Assembly: GCA_004298675.1 (NCBI GenBank)
Contig: SCRI01000047.1
Location: 1 to 64,000 of the forward strand
Direction of reading: 5' to 3'
DNA length: 64,000 nt
From: a bacterium
GTDB taxonomy: Bacteria > Vulcanimicrobiota > Vulcanimicrobiia > Vulcanimicrobiales > SCRA01
Shown here: positions 41,787-50,778 of the stretch, piece by piece
How positions within the stretch are numbered: the stretch's first letter is position 1
How the letters are laid out: the number at the start of each line of letters is the position of its first letter
Notes under the pieces: model-generated
What the model saw: the letters and a program-made list of their open reading frames with translations, nothing else
Told to the model about the DNA's origin: nothing
The model's database searches: none
Position numbers and translations under genes: made by a program

Positions 41787-43211
41787 ATGGACATCAACTA
41801 CTCGGAGCGCATCCCGAATAACGTCGATCTCGCGTCCGATCGTACGCTGCAGCGAGCGCTCGAGCATTGGCAGCCGGGTTTTCTCAACTGGTGGAAGGAT
41901 CTCGGGCCGAGCGACTTCCAGGCGAACGACGTGTATCTGCGCACGGCGACGTCCGTCGATGCCAAGGGCTGGGCTACCTACGGTTTCGTGCGCATGCCGG
42001 AGTATCGCTGGGGCATCTTTCTGGCCGATCGCGACCCCGATCGCCGCATCGGCTTCGGTGACCACCTCGGTAGCCCGGTGTGGCAGCAGGTCCCGGGCGA
42101 GTATCGCTCCACGCTGCGCCGGCTAATCGTCACGCAGGGCGACACGGAGCCGGCATCGGTGGAGCAGCAGCGTCTGCTGGGACACACCGCGCCCTCCATC
42201 TACGATCTGCGCAATCTCTTCCAAGTGAACGTGGAAGAGGGGCGCCACCTGTGGGCGATGGTCTACCTGCTGCACGCGTACTTTGGACGCGACGGACGCG
42301 AAGAGGCTGAGGAGTTGCTGGAGCGCCACTCCGGCGACAACAACAAACCACGCATCCTGACCACGTTCAACGAGCCTATCAGCGACTGGCTCAGCTTCTA
42401 CATGTTCACGTACTTCACGGATCGTGACGGCAAGTTTCAGTTGAAGTCGCTGGCGGAGTCCAGCTTCGATCCGCTCTCCCGCACCTGTCAGTTCATGCTT
42501 ACCGAAGAGGCGCACCACATGTTCGTGGGCGACACCGGTATCGCGCGCGTCACCAAGCGCACGCTGGAGGTGATGAAGGAGCTAGGGACGGACGACCCCG
42601 AGGCGATCCGCCACGCCGGCGCCATCGATCTACCCACGCTGCAGAAGTATTTGAACTTCTGGTTCACCGCCTCGCTCGATCTCTTCGGCGTGGAGACCTC
42701 GTCGAATGCGGCGTCGTACTTCGCTACGGGCCTCAAGGGGCGTCCGGACGAGTGGAAGTTCGAAGACCACGCGGCCGTCAATCAGGTCTTTGCGCTGGAG
42801 TCGCCGGGCGAGAGCGGGAGCGTGAAGTCCGAAGAGATTCCGATGCGCAATGCGATGAACGAAGTCACGCGCGCGGAGTACGTCAAGGATTGCGAGGTCG
42901 GCGTCGCGCGCTGGAACCGTCTCATCCAAAAGCACGGTTACGACTTCCGGCTCGCATTGCCAAGCACGCGCTTCCACCGCAAGATCGGTGTTTGGGCCGG
43001 TATTGCCACGGACGAGCACGGCCACATCATCTCGCGTGAGGAGTACGACGCCAAGCAGGGTCAGTGGCTGCCCACGCAGAGCGACCGCGCCTACGTCGCG
43101 AGCTTGATGCAAAACGTGACGGAGCCGGGAAAGATCGCCGCGTGGATCGCGCCCCCGGACCGCGGCATCAACAATCAGCCCGTCGACTACGAGTACGTAC
43201 GTCTGAAGTAG
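41787..43211 (+). CDS. boxB: Benzoyl-CoA 2,3-epoxidase subunit BoxB
   Basis: A 474-aa diiron oxygenase that epoxidises benzoyl-CoA. It begins MDINYSERIPNNVDLASD, typical of BoxB. The carboxylate/His metal ligands are visible as two ExxH motifs: VEEGRHLWAMVYLLHAYF and LTEEAHHMFVGDTG. The region DWLSFYMFTYFTDRDGKFQL is also family-specific. The length matches BoxB. Translationally coupled to boxC. A strong terminator follows 22 bp after the stop. It needs an electron donor; BoxA is not encoded in the window. Confidence 0.96.
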   Translation: MDINYSERIPNNVDLASDRTLQRALEHWQPGFLNWWKDLGPSDFQANDVYLRTATSVDAKGWATYGFVRMPEYRWGIFLADRDPDRRIGFGDHLGSPVWQQVPGEYRSTLRRLIVTQGDTEPASVEQQRLLGHTAPSIYDLRNLFQVNVEEGRHLWAMVYLLHAYFGRDGREEAEELLERHSGDNNKPRILTTFNEPISDWLSFYMFTYFTDRDGKFQLKSLAESSFDPLSRTCQFMLTEEAHHMFVGDTGIARVTKRTLEVMKELGTDDPEAIRHAGAIDLPTLQKYLNFWFTASLDLFGVETSSNAASYFATGLKGRPDEWKFEDHAAVNQVFALESPGESGSVKSEEIPMRNAMNEVTRAEYVKDCEVGVARWNRLIQKHGYDFRLALPSTRFHRKIGVWAGIATDEHGHIISREEYDAKQGQWLPTQSDRAYVASLMQNVTEPGKIAAWIAPPDRGINNQPVDYEYVRLK

Positions 43212-43232
43212 TCTTCGCCACCGGCGATGCGC

Positions 43233-43270
43233 ACGCTGCCGAGCAGTTCTCCGCTGCTCGGCAGCGTTTT
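43233..43270 (+). terminator. Rho-independent terminator after boxB
   Basis: A perfect 13-bp stem (43234-43246 with 43254-43266, extendable by one A-T pair) carries a 7-nt loop TTCTCCG and is followed by TTTTGT. It closes the boxC-boxB unit. The ~150 bp to the next gene hold a TACAAT (43393-43398) that could be the -10 of the glycan operon, without a clear -35. Confidence 0.93.
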
Positions 43271-43422
43271 GTATTGGGGGCCGGCCGGCTCTGCTGCGGT
43301 GCGCCAAACGTCCCGCCGCGCCCGGGTAGCGGGGGACATTCAGGGCTCGCCAGAGGGGCTCCGTGACTCTGTGGCGCGGCGGTGGTGCTTCCTACAATCA
43401 GGGCGTGCAGAGGTTGAGGGGA

Positions 43423-44367
43423 ATGCGCGTGCTTTCCGTCGTGATCCCCGCGTACCAGGAGGGCCGCACGATCGCGGCGGCTCTCGGCGCGGTGGACGAG
43501 GGAATCGAGCCGCTGAGGGCGCGCTATGAGGTAGAGCTGATCGTCGTCGACGACGGCAGCACCGATCAGACGTACGCGCTCGCCACCGGGTTCGCCCGCG
43601 GGCGCGCCGACGTTCGCGTCCTGCGCCACCCCTGCAATCGCGGCCTCGGCGCGGCGCTGCGTACGGCGTTCGCGCAGGCGCGCGGGGACTTCATCGTGAC
43701 GCTCGACGCGGACCTGAGCTACGGGCCCGAATACGCGGAGCGCCTAATGTGCGTGCTCGAGCGCAGCGGAGCCGATCTCGTCTTGGCCTCCGCGTATATG
43801 CGTGGCGGAACCGTCGAAAACGTTCCCTGGGGGCGCCGCCTGCTCAGCCGGGAGGCCAATCGTTTCCTCTCGCTCGCCACCGGCGCGCGGCTGCGCACGC
43901 TCACGTGCATGGTGCGCGCCTACCGTGCCCGCTTGCTGGCCCGGCTGAGCACCGTCTGCGACGGAATGGAGATCAATCACGAGCTCGTCTTCGCAGCGCT
44001 GCGCCTGGGCGCCAAGGTGATCGAGATCCCGGCCCGGCTGGCATGGAGCGACGAGCGAGTGCGGGCCGCTCGCCCGCTCAGGCTTGCGCGCACCGCGGTG
44101 CAGATCGGCGGCGTCATCCGCAGCGGACTCGCTCATCGCCCCGCCCTGCTGCTGGCGCTGCCCGGCTTGCTGCCAGGGCTGTTGCCGATCGTGGCGGTGC
44201 TGCTCTATCTCCTGCACGCCCCCGCCAGAACGATCGCGCTGGGCCTGGTCCTTGTCGCGGTCGTGCAGTATGCCGCTCTCGCCGTTCTGGCCGGGCAGCT
44301 CGCGGCGTTCTGCGCCCGCGGCACGCTCGCGCGACGGTCGAGCGCCGCGCAGATGCAACCTCGATAA
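43423..44367 (+). CDS. Family 2 glycosyltransferase (DPM1-like) with membrane anchor
   Basis: A 314-aa enzyme. The GT-A fold has VVIPAYQEGRTIAAALGAV, LIVVDDGSTDQTYALA with the DDGS sugar-nucleotide motif, and TLDADLSYGPEYAE with the metal-binding DxD-like Asp. The C-terminal part has two membrane helices (LLALPGLLPGLLPIVAVLLY, TIALGLVLVAVVQYAALAVL), suggesting transfer to a polyprenyl carrier at the membrane. ATG 43423 or the GTG two codons later are both possible, given GAGGGGA just upstream. It heads a six-gene glycan operon. Confidence 0.88.
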   Translation: MRVLSVVIPAYQEGRTIAAALGAVDEGIEPLRARYEVELIVVDDGSTDQTYALATGFARGRADVRVLRHPCNRGLGAALRTAFAQARGDFIVTLDADLSYGPEYAERLMCVLERSGADLVLASAYMRGGTVENVPWGRRLLSREANRFLSLATGARLRTLTCMVRAYRARLLARLSTVCDGMEINHELVFAALRLGAKVIEIPARLAWSDERVRAARPLRLARTAVQIGGVIRSGLAHRPALLLALPGLLPGLLPIVAVLLYLLHAPARTIALGLVLVAVVQYAALAVLAGQLAAFCARGTLARRSSAAQMQPR

Positions 44368-44381
44368 GGAGTCTAGACCGG

Positions 44382-45608
44382 ATGGATATCCTGCTTCAGA
44401 AAGTTGCTCTACCCTCGGACCAAGACGCCAGTGGGCGCAATCTCGGCGCGGAGGAGATCGCCGCCGTTGCGGAGGCGATTCGCAGCGGCACGCTGACCAG
44501 TACCAAGGGGCGTTTCGTGAAGACGCTGGAGGAGCGCTTTGCCGCCCGCCTGGGTGTGAAGCACGCCTTTGCTTGCGCCTCCGGCTCCGCGGCCGTGCAC
44601 TGTGCCGTGGCCGCCATCGATCCCGAGCCCGGCGACGAGATCGTCACGACGCCCATCACCGACATGGGGGCGCTGGCGCCGATCTTGTACCAGGGTGCGA
44701 TCCCGGTCTTCGCCGACGTCGACCCGCGCACGTGCAACGTGACCGCCGCGACGATTGCCGCGGCGCTGAGCGAACGCACCAAGGCCATCATCGTCACCCA
44801 CCTCTTCGGCAACCCGTGCGCGATGGAGGAGATCGTCGCGCTGGCCGCGGAGCGCAACATCCCGCTGATCGAGGATTGCGCCCAGGCTTTCGGCGCGACC
44901 CACCACGGCCGTCACGTGGGCACGCTGGGCCGCATCGGAACCTTTAGCCTGCAGCAGGGGAAGCACATCACCACCGGCGAGGGTGGGCTCGTGGTCACCG
45001 ACGACGATGCGCTGGCGCGCCGCATGTATCTGTTCATCAACAAAGCCTGGGGCTACGGTGATCCCAAGCCAGACCACTACTTCTTGGCGCTCAACTACCG
45101 TATGTCGGAGCTGTGCGGAGCCGTCGCCGTGGCGCAGCTCGAGAAGCTGGACGCGGTGGTTGCGCGCCGCATCGAGCTGGCCGGCCGTTTGACGGAACAG
45201 TTGAGCGACGTGCTCGGCGTCAGCGTGCCCTACGTGGCACCGCGTGCCGTCCACACCTATTGGAAATACTGCATTCGCGTGAACCCCGCGATCGTCCCGG
45301 AGGGCGTGGGCGGTATCGCGCGCCTGCTGCGCGAGTATGACATCTTCACGGCACCGCGCTACATCCAGAAACCCGCGTTCATGTGCGAGATCTTCCAGAA
45401 GCGGCGTACCTTCGGGAAGAGCGAGTTCCCCTTCGTGTTGGCCCGCCCGGAGGCGCTGGACTATCGCCTGGAGCGCTTCCCCGGTACCGTCGAGGCCCTG
45501 GAGCATATCTTGGTGATCCCCTGGAACGATCGCCTGAGCGAGCGGGACGTACAGTACATCGGCGAGGCGATCCGCGCCTCGGTCGCGGTGCTGCGCGGCG
45601 AGCGGTAG
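44382..45608 (+). CDS. DegT/DnrJ/EryC1 family sugar aminotransferase
   Basis: A 408-aa PLP enzyme that aminates keto-sugar nucleotides. LGVKHAFACASGSAAVHCAV is the cofactor phosphate-binding region, LIEDCAQAFGATHHGRHVG has the Asp that contacts the pyridine N, and FSLQQGKHITTGEGGLVV carries the Schiff-base Lys. The ATG at 44382 follows AAGGAG in the GT stop region. The next genes (Gfo/Idh and acetyltransferase) make the oxidise-aminate-acetylate trio known from WlbA/WbpB, WbpE and WbpD. Product is likely a 3-acetamido-3-deoxy sugar nucleotide; this is inference from gene set. Confidence 0.9.
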   Translation: MDILLQKVALPSDQDASGRNLGAEEIAAVAEAIRSGTLTSTKGRFVKTLEERFAARLGVKHAFACASGSAAVHCAVAAIDPEPGDEIVTTPITDMGALAPILYQGAIPVFADVDPRTCNVTAATIAAALSERTKAIIVTHLFGNPCAMEEIVALAAERNIPLIEDCAQAFGATHHGRHVGTLGRIGTFSLQQGKHITTGEGGLVVTDDDALARRMYLFINKAWGYGDPKPDHYFLALNYRMSELCGAVAVAQLEKLDAVVARRIELAGRLTEQLSDVLGVSVPYVAPRAVHTYWKYCIRVNPAIVPEGVGGIARLLREYDIFTAPRYIQKPAFMCEIFQKRRTFGKSEFPFVLARPEALDYRLERFPGTVEALEHILVIPWNDRLSERDVQYIGEAIRASVAVLRGER

Positions 45609-45610
45609 CC

Positions 45611-46651
45611 ATGGAGCGGGTGTTACGGTTCGGGATCGTCGGCACGGGGGCGATCGCGAAAGCCTATGAGTCCGCCTTCGCCGGATTGGAGTGTGCGCGC
45701 ATCGTCGCCGCCTGCGACGCCGATGCCGCGGCGGTGGAAGAGTTCGCGCGGCGTCTGGGCTGCGCAGCCTACACGTCGTACGAGCACATGGCCGAAGACG
45801 GTGCACTCGACGCGGTGGTTGTCTGCACGCCGCCGTGGACGCATGAAGCCGTCTCCACGTACTTCTTGCGGCGCGGCAGCGCGGTGCTGTGCGAGAAGCC
45901 GTTGGCCACCAGCGTCTCCAGCGCGCTGCGCATGCTTCAAGCTGCGGAGTGGAACGGTTCGCTCTTCACGATGGCCTCGAAGTTCCGTTACGTCGACGAC
46001 GTGCGCCGCGCCCGCGAGCTGGCGCTGGACGGCACGATCGGCGAGGTCGTGTTGATCGAGAACGCGTTCACCGGCCGCGTCGACATGTCGTCGCGCTGGA
46101 ACTCGGACCCTGCGCGCAGCGGCGGCGGGGTGCTGATCGACAACGGCACGCACGCCGTCGACATCCTGCGTTACTTCCTGGGCGCGCTCTCGGACGTGCA
46201 GGCCTTCGAGTCCAAGCGCATCCAGGGGCTGCGCGTCGAGGACACCGTGCGGCTGTTCGTGCGCAGCGAGGGCGGGGTGACGGGAACCTCCGACCTCTCC
46301 TGGAGTATCGACAACGAGCTCGACACCTATCTGCGCATCTACGGTAGCCGTGGAACGATCTTGGTGGGCTGGCAGGAGTCGCGCTACCGCTGCTCGCGGC
46401 AGAGTGAGTGGCGCGTCTTCGGCCACGGCTACGACAAGGTGCGTGCGTTCCGCGGCCAAATTCAGAACTTCTGCAACGCGCTCCTGGGCCACGAGGCCCT
46501 GGTCATCACCCCGCTGGATGCCTTGGCCTCGGTCGAGGTGATCGAGACGGCCTACGCTGCCTTGGAGCGTAGTCATTGGGAGAAGATTCACCGCTCGGCG
46601 GCGCGCGGCGTCCACCCCTTTCCCGGCCTTCCGGAGCGGCGTGTTTCATGA
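45611..46651 (+). CDS. Gfo/Idh/MocA family oxidoreductase
   Basis: A 346-aa NAD(P)-dependent sugar oxidoreductase. The Rossmann motif is FGIVGTGAIAKAYESAF, and the conserved EKP motif is VLCEKPLATS. The C-terminal beta-sheet domain has GGGVLIDNGTHAVDIL with the catalytic His region. The ATG lies 2 bp after the DegT stop. In WlbA/WbpB-type pathways this enzyme makes the 3-keto sugar for the aminotransferase. Its TGA overlaps the next ATG. Confidence 0.9.
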   Translation: MERVLRFGIVGTGAIAKAYESAFAGLECARIVAACDADAAAVEEFARRLGCAAYTSYEHMAEDGALDAVVVCTPPWTHEAVSTYFLRRGSAVLCEKPLATSVSSALRMLQAAEWNGSLFTMASKFRYVDDVRRARELALDGTIGEVVLIENAFTGRVDMSSRWNSDPARSGGGVLIDNGTHAVDILRYFLGALSDVQAFESKRIQGLRVEDTVRLFVRSEGGVTGTSDLSWSIDNELDTYLRIYGSRGTILVGWQESRYRCSRQSEWRVFGHGYDKVRAFRGQIQNFCNALLGHEALVITPLDALASVEVIETAYAALERSHWEKIHRSAARGVHPFPGLPERRVS

Positions 46652-47265
46652 GCGCCAAAATTCACCCCACCGCCATCATCGAGCCTGGCGTCGAGATCGG
46701 CGACCGCACCGCGATCTGGGATAGCGTGCACGTGCGCCGTTCCGCCGTCATCGGCGCGGACTGCATCATCGGTGAGAAGAGCTACATCGCCTACGGCGTG
46801 AAGATCGCCGCGCTGGTCAAGATCAACGCCTTCGTCTACATCTGCGCGGCCGTGACCATCGAGCGCGGTGTGATGATCAGCGCGGGCACCGTCTTCACCA
46901 ACGATCGCTTTCCGCGCGCGGCGACGCGCGACCTCACGGCGCTGCGGTCCTCCGACCCCGACGAAACGACGCTGCCGACGCTCGTGCGCGAAGGGGCTAC
47001 GATCGGTGCCAACTGCACGATCGGCTGCGGTTTGGAGATTGGGCGCTATGCCATGGTCGGCATGGGCTCCGTGGTGACCAAGCCGGTGCCAGACTACCAT
47101 CTGGTGGTCGGCAACCCGGCCCGCTCGGTCGGCATCGTCTGCGCCTGCGGGCAGATTCTCGCGCGTTTGCGCGAGGGCGCGCCGGAGGCTCGCGTGTCCT
47201 GCCCAGCCTGCGGCGAGGCGTACGAGATCAACAGGGGCCGCGTCGCACCGCTGGCGACGGCATGA
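46648..47265 (+). CDS. Hexapeptide-repeat sugar N-acetyltransferase with zinc-ribbon tail
   Basis: A 205-aa left-handed beta-helix protein. Repeats begin IHPTAIIEPGVEIGDRT and continue IGANCTIGCGLEIGRYAMV with the usual VVTKPVPDYHLVVGNPA end (WbpD/WlbB type). The C-terminal ~45 residues form a CxC...CxxC arrangement (VCACGQ, SCPACGEAY), probably a small zinc ribbon. It would acetylate the amino sugar made by the DegT enzyme using acetyl-CoA. Start and stop overlap its neighbours as ATGA. Confidence 0.88.
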   Translation: MSAKIHPTAIIEPGVEIGDRTAIWDSVHVRRSAVIGADCIIGEKSYIAYGVKIAALVKINAFVYICAAVTIERGVMISAGTVFTNDRFPRAATRDLTALRSSDPDETTLPTLVREGATIGANCTIGCGLEIGRYAMVGMGSVVTKPVPDYHLVVGNPARSVGIVCACGQILARLREGAPEARVSCPACGEAYEINRGRVAPLATA

Positions 47266-48605
47266 GCGATCCCGAGCGCTGGTGCGTGGTGGGCGGCGGT
47301 CTGCTCGGCATGACCCTCGCCTTACGCCTCGCGCAGCATGGCCGCCAAGTCACCGTGTGGGAGGGCGCGCCAACGTTGGGGGGCTTGGCGGCGCCCTGGC
47401 ACCTGGGTGAGGTGATCTGGGACCGTCACTACCACGTGACGCTGGCCTCCGACACCTGCTTGCGTAACCTGCTGCGTGAGCTGGGACTCGAGCGCGAGCT
47501 GACCTGGGTCACCACGCGCACCGGTTTCTATGCCGGCGGACGCATGCTCTCGCTCTCGAGCCTCGCGGATTACGCCGCATTCCCGCTGCTCTCGCCGCTG
47601 GAGAAAGTGCGCTTGGCGGCGACGATCCTGATAGCCTCGCGCATCCGTGACGCGCGCGCGCTGGAGCGTATCACGGCCGTCGACTGGCTGCGCCGGCACT
47701 CCGGTCAGCACACGTTGGAGCGCATCTGGTATCCGCTGCTGCGTGCCAAGCTCGGCGCCAACGCCGAGCGCGTCTCCGCTGCGTTCATTTGGGCCATCAT
47801 CGCGCGCATGTATGCGGCGCGCCGCAGCGGCGCCAAGCGCGAGCTGTTCGGCTACGTCCCCGGCGGTTACGCGCGCATTCTCGAGCGCTTTGCCGGGCAT
47901 CTGACGGCGCACGGCGTGCGCGCGGTCGTGGGGCAGCGGGTGGAGAGCGTGACGCGCGCCACCGGCGGCGCGCTGACCGTCAGATCCGCCGCCGGCACGG
48001 AGAGCTTCGACCGTGTGGTCGTGACGGCGGCCTCGCCGCTGGCGGCGCGCCTGTGCCCCGAGCTCACGGCCTCCGAGCGCCTGCTTCACGAGGGTGTGGA
48101 GTATCAAGGCATCGTCTGCGCCTCCGCGCTGCTGGAGCGCCCGCTCACTCCCTACTACATCACCAACATCGTCGACGCGTGGGTACCCTTCACCGCGGTC
48201 ATCGAGATGACGGCCTTGGTGGACCGGGCGGCCTTTGGCGGCCGTGCCTTGATCTATCTGCCGAAGTACGTCACCGCAAGCGATCCCGTGCTGGCGCGCG
48301 ACGACGCGGCGATCGAGCAGGAGTTTCTCGCCGCCCTGGAACGGATGCATCCCGGCTTCCAGCGCGGCGCGGTGCAGAGCTTCCGCATCTCGCGCGTGCG
48401 CTACGTGCTGCCGCTAGCCACGCTGGGCTACTCCGATCGCCTGCCTGCCATGCGCACGTCGATCCCCGGGCTCTTCATCGTCAACAGCGCGCAGATCGTC
48501 AACGGCACGCTCAACGTCAACGAAACCGTGGCACTGGCGGAGCGGGCGTATCCGCAGCTGCTGGCCGGCGCGAGTGCCTCCGCGCCACGAGCGCTGAGCG
48601 TATGA
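47262..48605 (+). CDS. FAD-dependent amine oxidase/UGM-like oxidoreductase
   Basis: A 447-aa protein. The dinucleotide-binding start is VVGGGLLGMTLALRLAQHG with a ribose-binding Glu soon after (TVWEGAPTLGGLAAPW). The fold is that of protoporphyrinogen oxidase / UDP-galactopyranose mutase-like enzymes. The C-terminal FAD segment is MRTSIPGLFIVNSAQIV. Similar genes are common in polysaccharide clusters, with function rarely shown. Coupled by ATGA to both neighbours. Confidence 0.8.
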   Translation: MSDPERWCVVGGGLLGMTLALRLAQHGRQVTVWEGAPTLGGLAAPWHLGEVIWDRHYHVTLASDTCLRNLLRELGLERELTWVTTRTGFYAGGRMLSLSSLADYAAFPLLSPLEKVRLAATILIASRIRDARALERITAVDWLRRHSGQHTLERIWYPLLRAKLGANAERVSAAFIWAIIARMYAARRSGAKRELFGYVPGGYARILERFAGHLTAHGVRAVVGQRVESVTRATGGALTVRSAAGTESFDRVVVTAASPLAARLCPELTASERLLHEGVEYQGIVCASALLERPLTPYYITNIVDAWVPFTAVIEMTALVDRAAFGGRALIYLPKYVTASDPVLARDDAAIEQEFLAALERMHPGFQRGAVQSFRISRVRYVLPLATLGYSDRLPAMRTSIPGLFIVNSAQIVNGTLNVNETVALAERAYPQLLAGASASAPRALSV

Positions 48606-49594
48606 GGCGCGCGACGCTCTCGCTCGACCTCGACAACCGCTGGTCCTACATGAAGACGCACGGCGACGCGGGCTGGGAGACCTTTCCGTCGTACCTGGAG
48701 ACGCTCGTGCCGCGCGCCCTGGAACTGCTCGCGCGGCAGCGCGTGCGTATCACCGTCTTCGTGGTGGGGCAGGATGCCGCGCTCGACCGCAACGCGGCAC
48801 CGCTGCGCGCGTTGGCGCTGGCCGGACACGAGATCGGCAACCACTCGTTCCATCACGAGCCCTGGCTCCATCTACGCCGCGAGGACGAGATCGAGCGCGA
48901 GCTGGCCAGGGCGGAGGCAGCCATCGAGCACGCTACCGGCGTGCGCCCGCAAGGGTTCCGCGGACCGGGCTTTACGCGCTCGCATACCATCCTGCGGGTC
49001 TTGGCGCGCCGCGGCTACCGTTACGATGCCTCGACTCTAGCCACCTGGATCGGACCGTTGGCGCGGGCCTACTACTTTCGCTCGATGCGCCTGCAGGAGC
49101 GCGAGAAGCGGGAACGCGCGGCCCTCTTCGGCCGTTGGAGCGACGGACTTCAGCCCAATCGCTGCCACTTCGAGCGCACCGCGGCGGGGGACATCGCCGT
49201 AGTGCCCGTGACGGTGATGCCGCTCCTGCGCGTGCCGATTCACGTCAGCTACCTGCTGTATCTCGCGGTTGTCGACCCAGCGCTGGCGCGCGCCTATTTC
49301 GACGCCGCGCTCGCGCTGTGCCGCTTGACCGGAACGGAGCCGTCGATCCTGCTCCATCCGCTGGACTTCCTGGACGCCGGCGACGCACCGGAGCTGATGT
49401 TCTTCCCCGCGCTGCAGCTCCCACTCGCGACGAAGCTGGGGATCGTTTCCTACGTCTGCGAGCGGCTTACCGCCGCCTACCGCGTCGGACCAATCCTGGA
49501 CTACGTGCGCCTGCGCGAGGCGCGCCCAGCTATGCCGGCTGCGCCACGCCCTCCGGAATACCGTTCGCCATCACGCGCAGATCCGCATCCGTGA
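48602..49594 (+). CDS. Polysaccharide deacetylase (NodB domain)
   Basis: A 330-aa NodB-fold protein. The catalytic Asp and metal Asp lie in LSLDLDNRWSY, the metal His pair in IGNHSFHHEPWLH, and the RGPGFTRSH motif matches MT3. It lacks a signal peptide, so it acts in the cytoplasm, perhaps on a lipid-linked glycan precursor. ATG 48602 overlaps the FAD gene. Its 3' end overlaps the convergent leuA by 65 bp, an unusually long overlap for this window. The C-terminal 30 residues are Pro/Arg-rich. Confidence 0.85.
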   Translation: MRRATLSLDLDNRWSYMKTHGDAGWETFPSYLETLVPRALELLARQRVRITVFVVGQDAALDRNAAPLRALALAGHEIGNHSFHHEPWLHLRREDEIERELARAEAAIEHATGVRPQGFRGPGFTRSHTILRVLARRGYRYDASTLATWIGPLARAYYFRSMRLQEREKRERAALFGRWSDGLQPNRCHFERTAAGDIAVVPVTVMPLLRVPIHVSYLLYLAVVDPALARAYFDAALALCRLTGTEPSILLHPLDFLDAGDAPELMFFPALQLPLATKLGIVSYVCERLTAAYRVGPILDYVRLREARPAMPAAPRPPEYRSPSRADPHP

Positions 49595-50696
49595 TCTCGC
49601 GTTTGGTGTTGGCCAGCTCCAGGAACGACTGGTAGAAGCGCTCCATCTCGCTCTGTTCGAAGGCGTAGCCGAGCTGTTCCAGACGTACGCGAATAGCGTG
49701 GCGCCCGGATTGACGCCCCAAATGCAGGCGCGCCGCCTGCCGCCCCAGCAGTTCCGCTGGGAGCACTTCGTAGGTGGCGCGATGCTTGAGGACTCCATCC
49801 TGATGGATGCCGGACTCGTGCGCGAAGGCGTTGGCGCCCACGACGGCCTTGTGCTTCTGTACCGGCATATGCGTGGCACGCGCCACCATGCGGGAGAGCG
49901 CAGGGATGGCCGCCATGTCGAAGTCCACCTCGGCGCCGTAGACGTCCTGGCGCACCCGCATCGCGGCCAGCGTCTCCTCCAGCGCGCAGTTTCCGGCGCG
50001 TTCACCGATGCCGTTCACGGTGCACTCGATCTGGCGCGCCCCGGCGCGCACGGCCGCCAAGGTGTTGGCCACGGCCAGGCCTAGATCGTCGTGGCAGTGC
50101 ACGGAGAAGATCGCGCGCTCGCTCCCCCGCACGTGCTCGCGCAGGTACGAGATCAACGCGGCGTACTCGTGCGGCTGCGTGTAGCCCACGGTATCAGGGA
50201 CGTTGAGCGTGAGGGCCCCGGCATCGAGCGCCGTTTGGAAGACCTCGACCAGGAAGTCGCGCTCGCTGCGGGTGGCATCCTCGGCTGAGAACTCCACGTC
50301 CGGACAGAGCGTGTGCGCGCTGCGCACCGAGCGCTCCACGGCCGCCAAGACCTGGCGCGGAGTCATGCGCAGCTTGTGCTCCATGTGGATGGGGCTGGTG
50401 GCGATGAAGACGTGGATGCGCGGCGCGCGGGCGTGGCGCAGTGACTCCCACGCGGCATGAATGTCGCCGTCGACGGCGCGGGCGAGGGAGGCGACCGTGC
50501 TGTGCGTCACGCTCGCGGCGATCTCCGCCACCGACGCCGCGACGGCGGGCGAGGCCGCCGAGAAGCCGGCCTCGATCACGTCGGTGCCGGCGCGATCGAG
50601 CGCGCGGGCGATGCGCAGCCGGTCGGCGGCGCGCATGGCAGCGCCCGGAGATTGCTCCCCGTCGCGCAACGTGGTATCGAAGACGCGGACCTTCAT
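49530..50696 (-). CDS. leuA: 2-isopropylmalate synthase, short form lacking the regulatory domain
   Basis: A 388-aa DRE-TIM metallolyase that condenses acetyl-CoA with 2-ketoisovalerate. It begins [20 protein letters not shown]; further motifs are [61 protein letters not shown] and [15 protein letters not shown]. Full-length LeuA is about 510 aa; the C-terminal leucine-binding regulatory domain is absent. Homocitrate or citramalate synthase could look similar, but the setting opposite ilvBNC-leuCD supports LeuA. ATG 50696 is right for the family; a longer upstream frame would run through the attenuator. Expression is preceded by a Leu-rich leader and terminator. Confidence 0.88.
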   Translation of the reverse strand: MKVRVFDTTLRDGEQSPGAAMRAADRLRIARALDRAGTDVIEAGFSAASPAVAASVAEIAASVTHSTVASLARAVDGDIHAAWESLRHARAPRIHVFIATSPIHMEHKLRMTPRQVLAAVERSVRSAHTLCPDVEFSAEDATRSERDFLVEVFQTALDAGALTLNVPDTVGYTQPHEYAALISYLREHVRGSERAIFSVHCHDDLGLAVANTLAAVRAGARQIECTVNGIGERAGNCALEETLAAMRVRQDVYGAEVDFDMAAIPALSRMVARATHMPVQKHKAVVGANAFAHESGIHQDGVLKHRATYEVLPAELLGRQAARLHLGRQSGRHAIRVRLEQLGYAFEQSEMERFYQSFLELANTKREITDADLRVMANGIPEGVAQPA

Positions 50697-50710
50697 CGTT
50701 TGTACCTCGT

Positions 50711-50750
50711 GAAAAAAGCGAAACGCGCCCCCGCCGAAGCGGGGGCGCGT
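50711..50750 (-). terminator. Attenuator terminator upstream of leuA
   Basis: A perfect 12-bp GC-rich stem (50750-50739 with 50734-50723) and a 4-base loop, followed on the minus strand by TTCGCTTTTTTC. It ends just 15 bp before the leuA start codon, so in the absence of antitermination it would stop transcription before leuA. Located 28 bp after the stop codon of the Leu-rich leader ORF. Confidence 0.93.
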
Positions 50751-50778
50751 CTCATACTGTCTTATGGGTGCGCAAACC

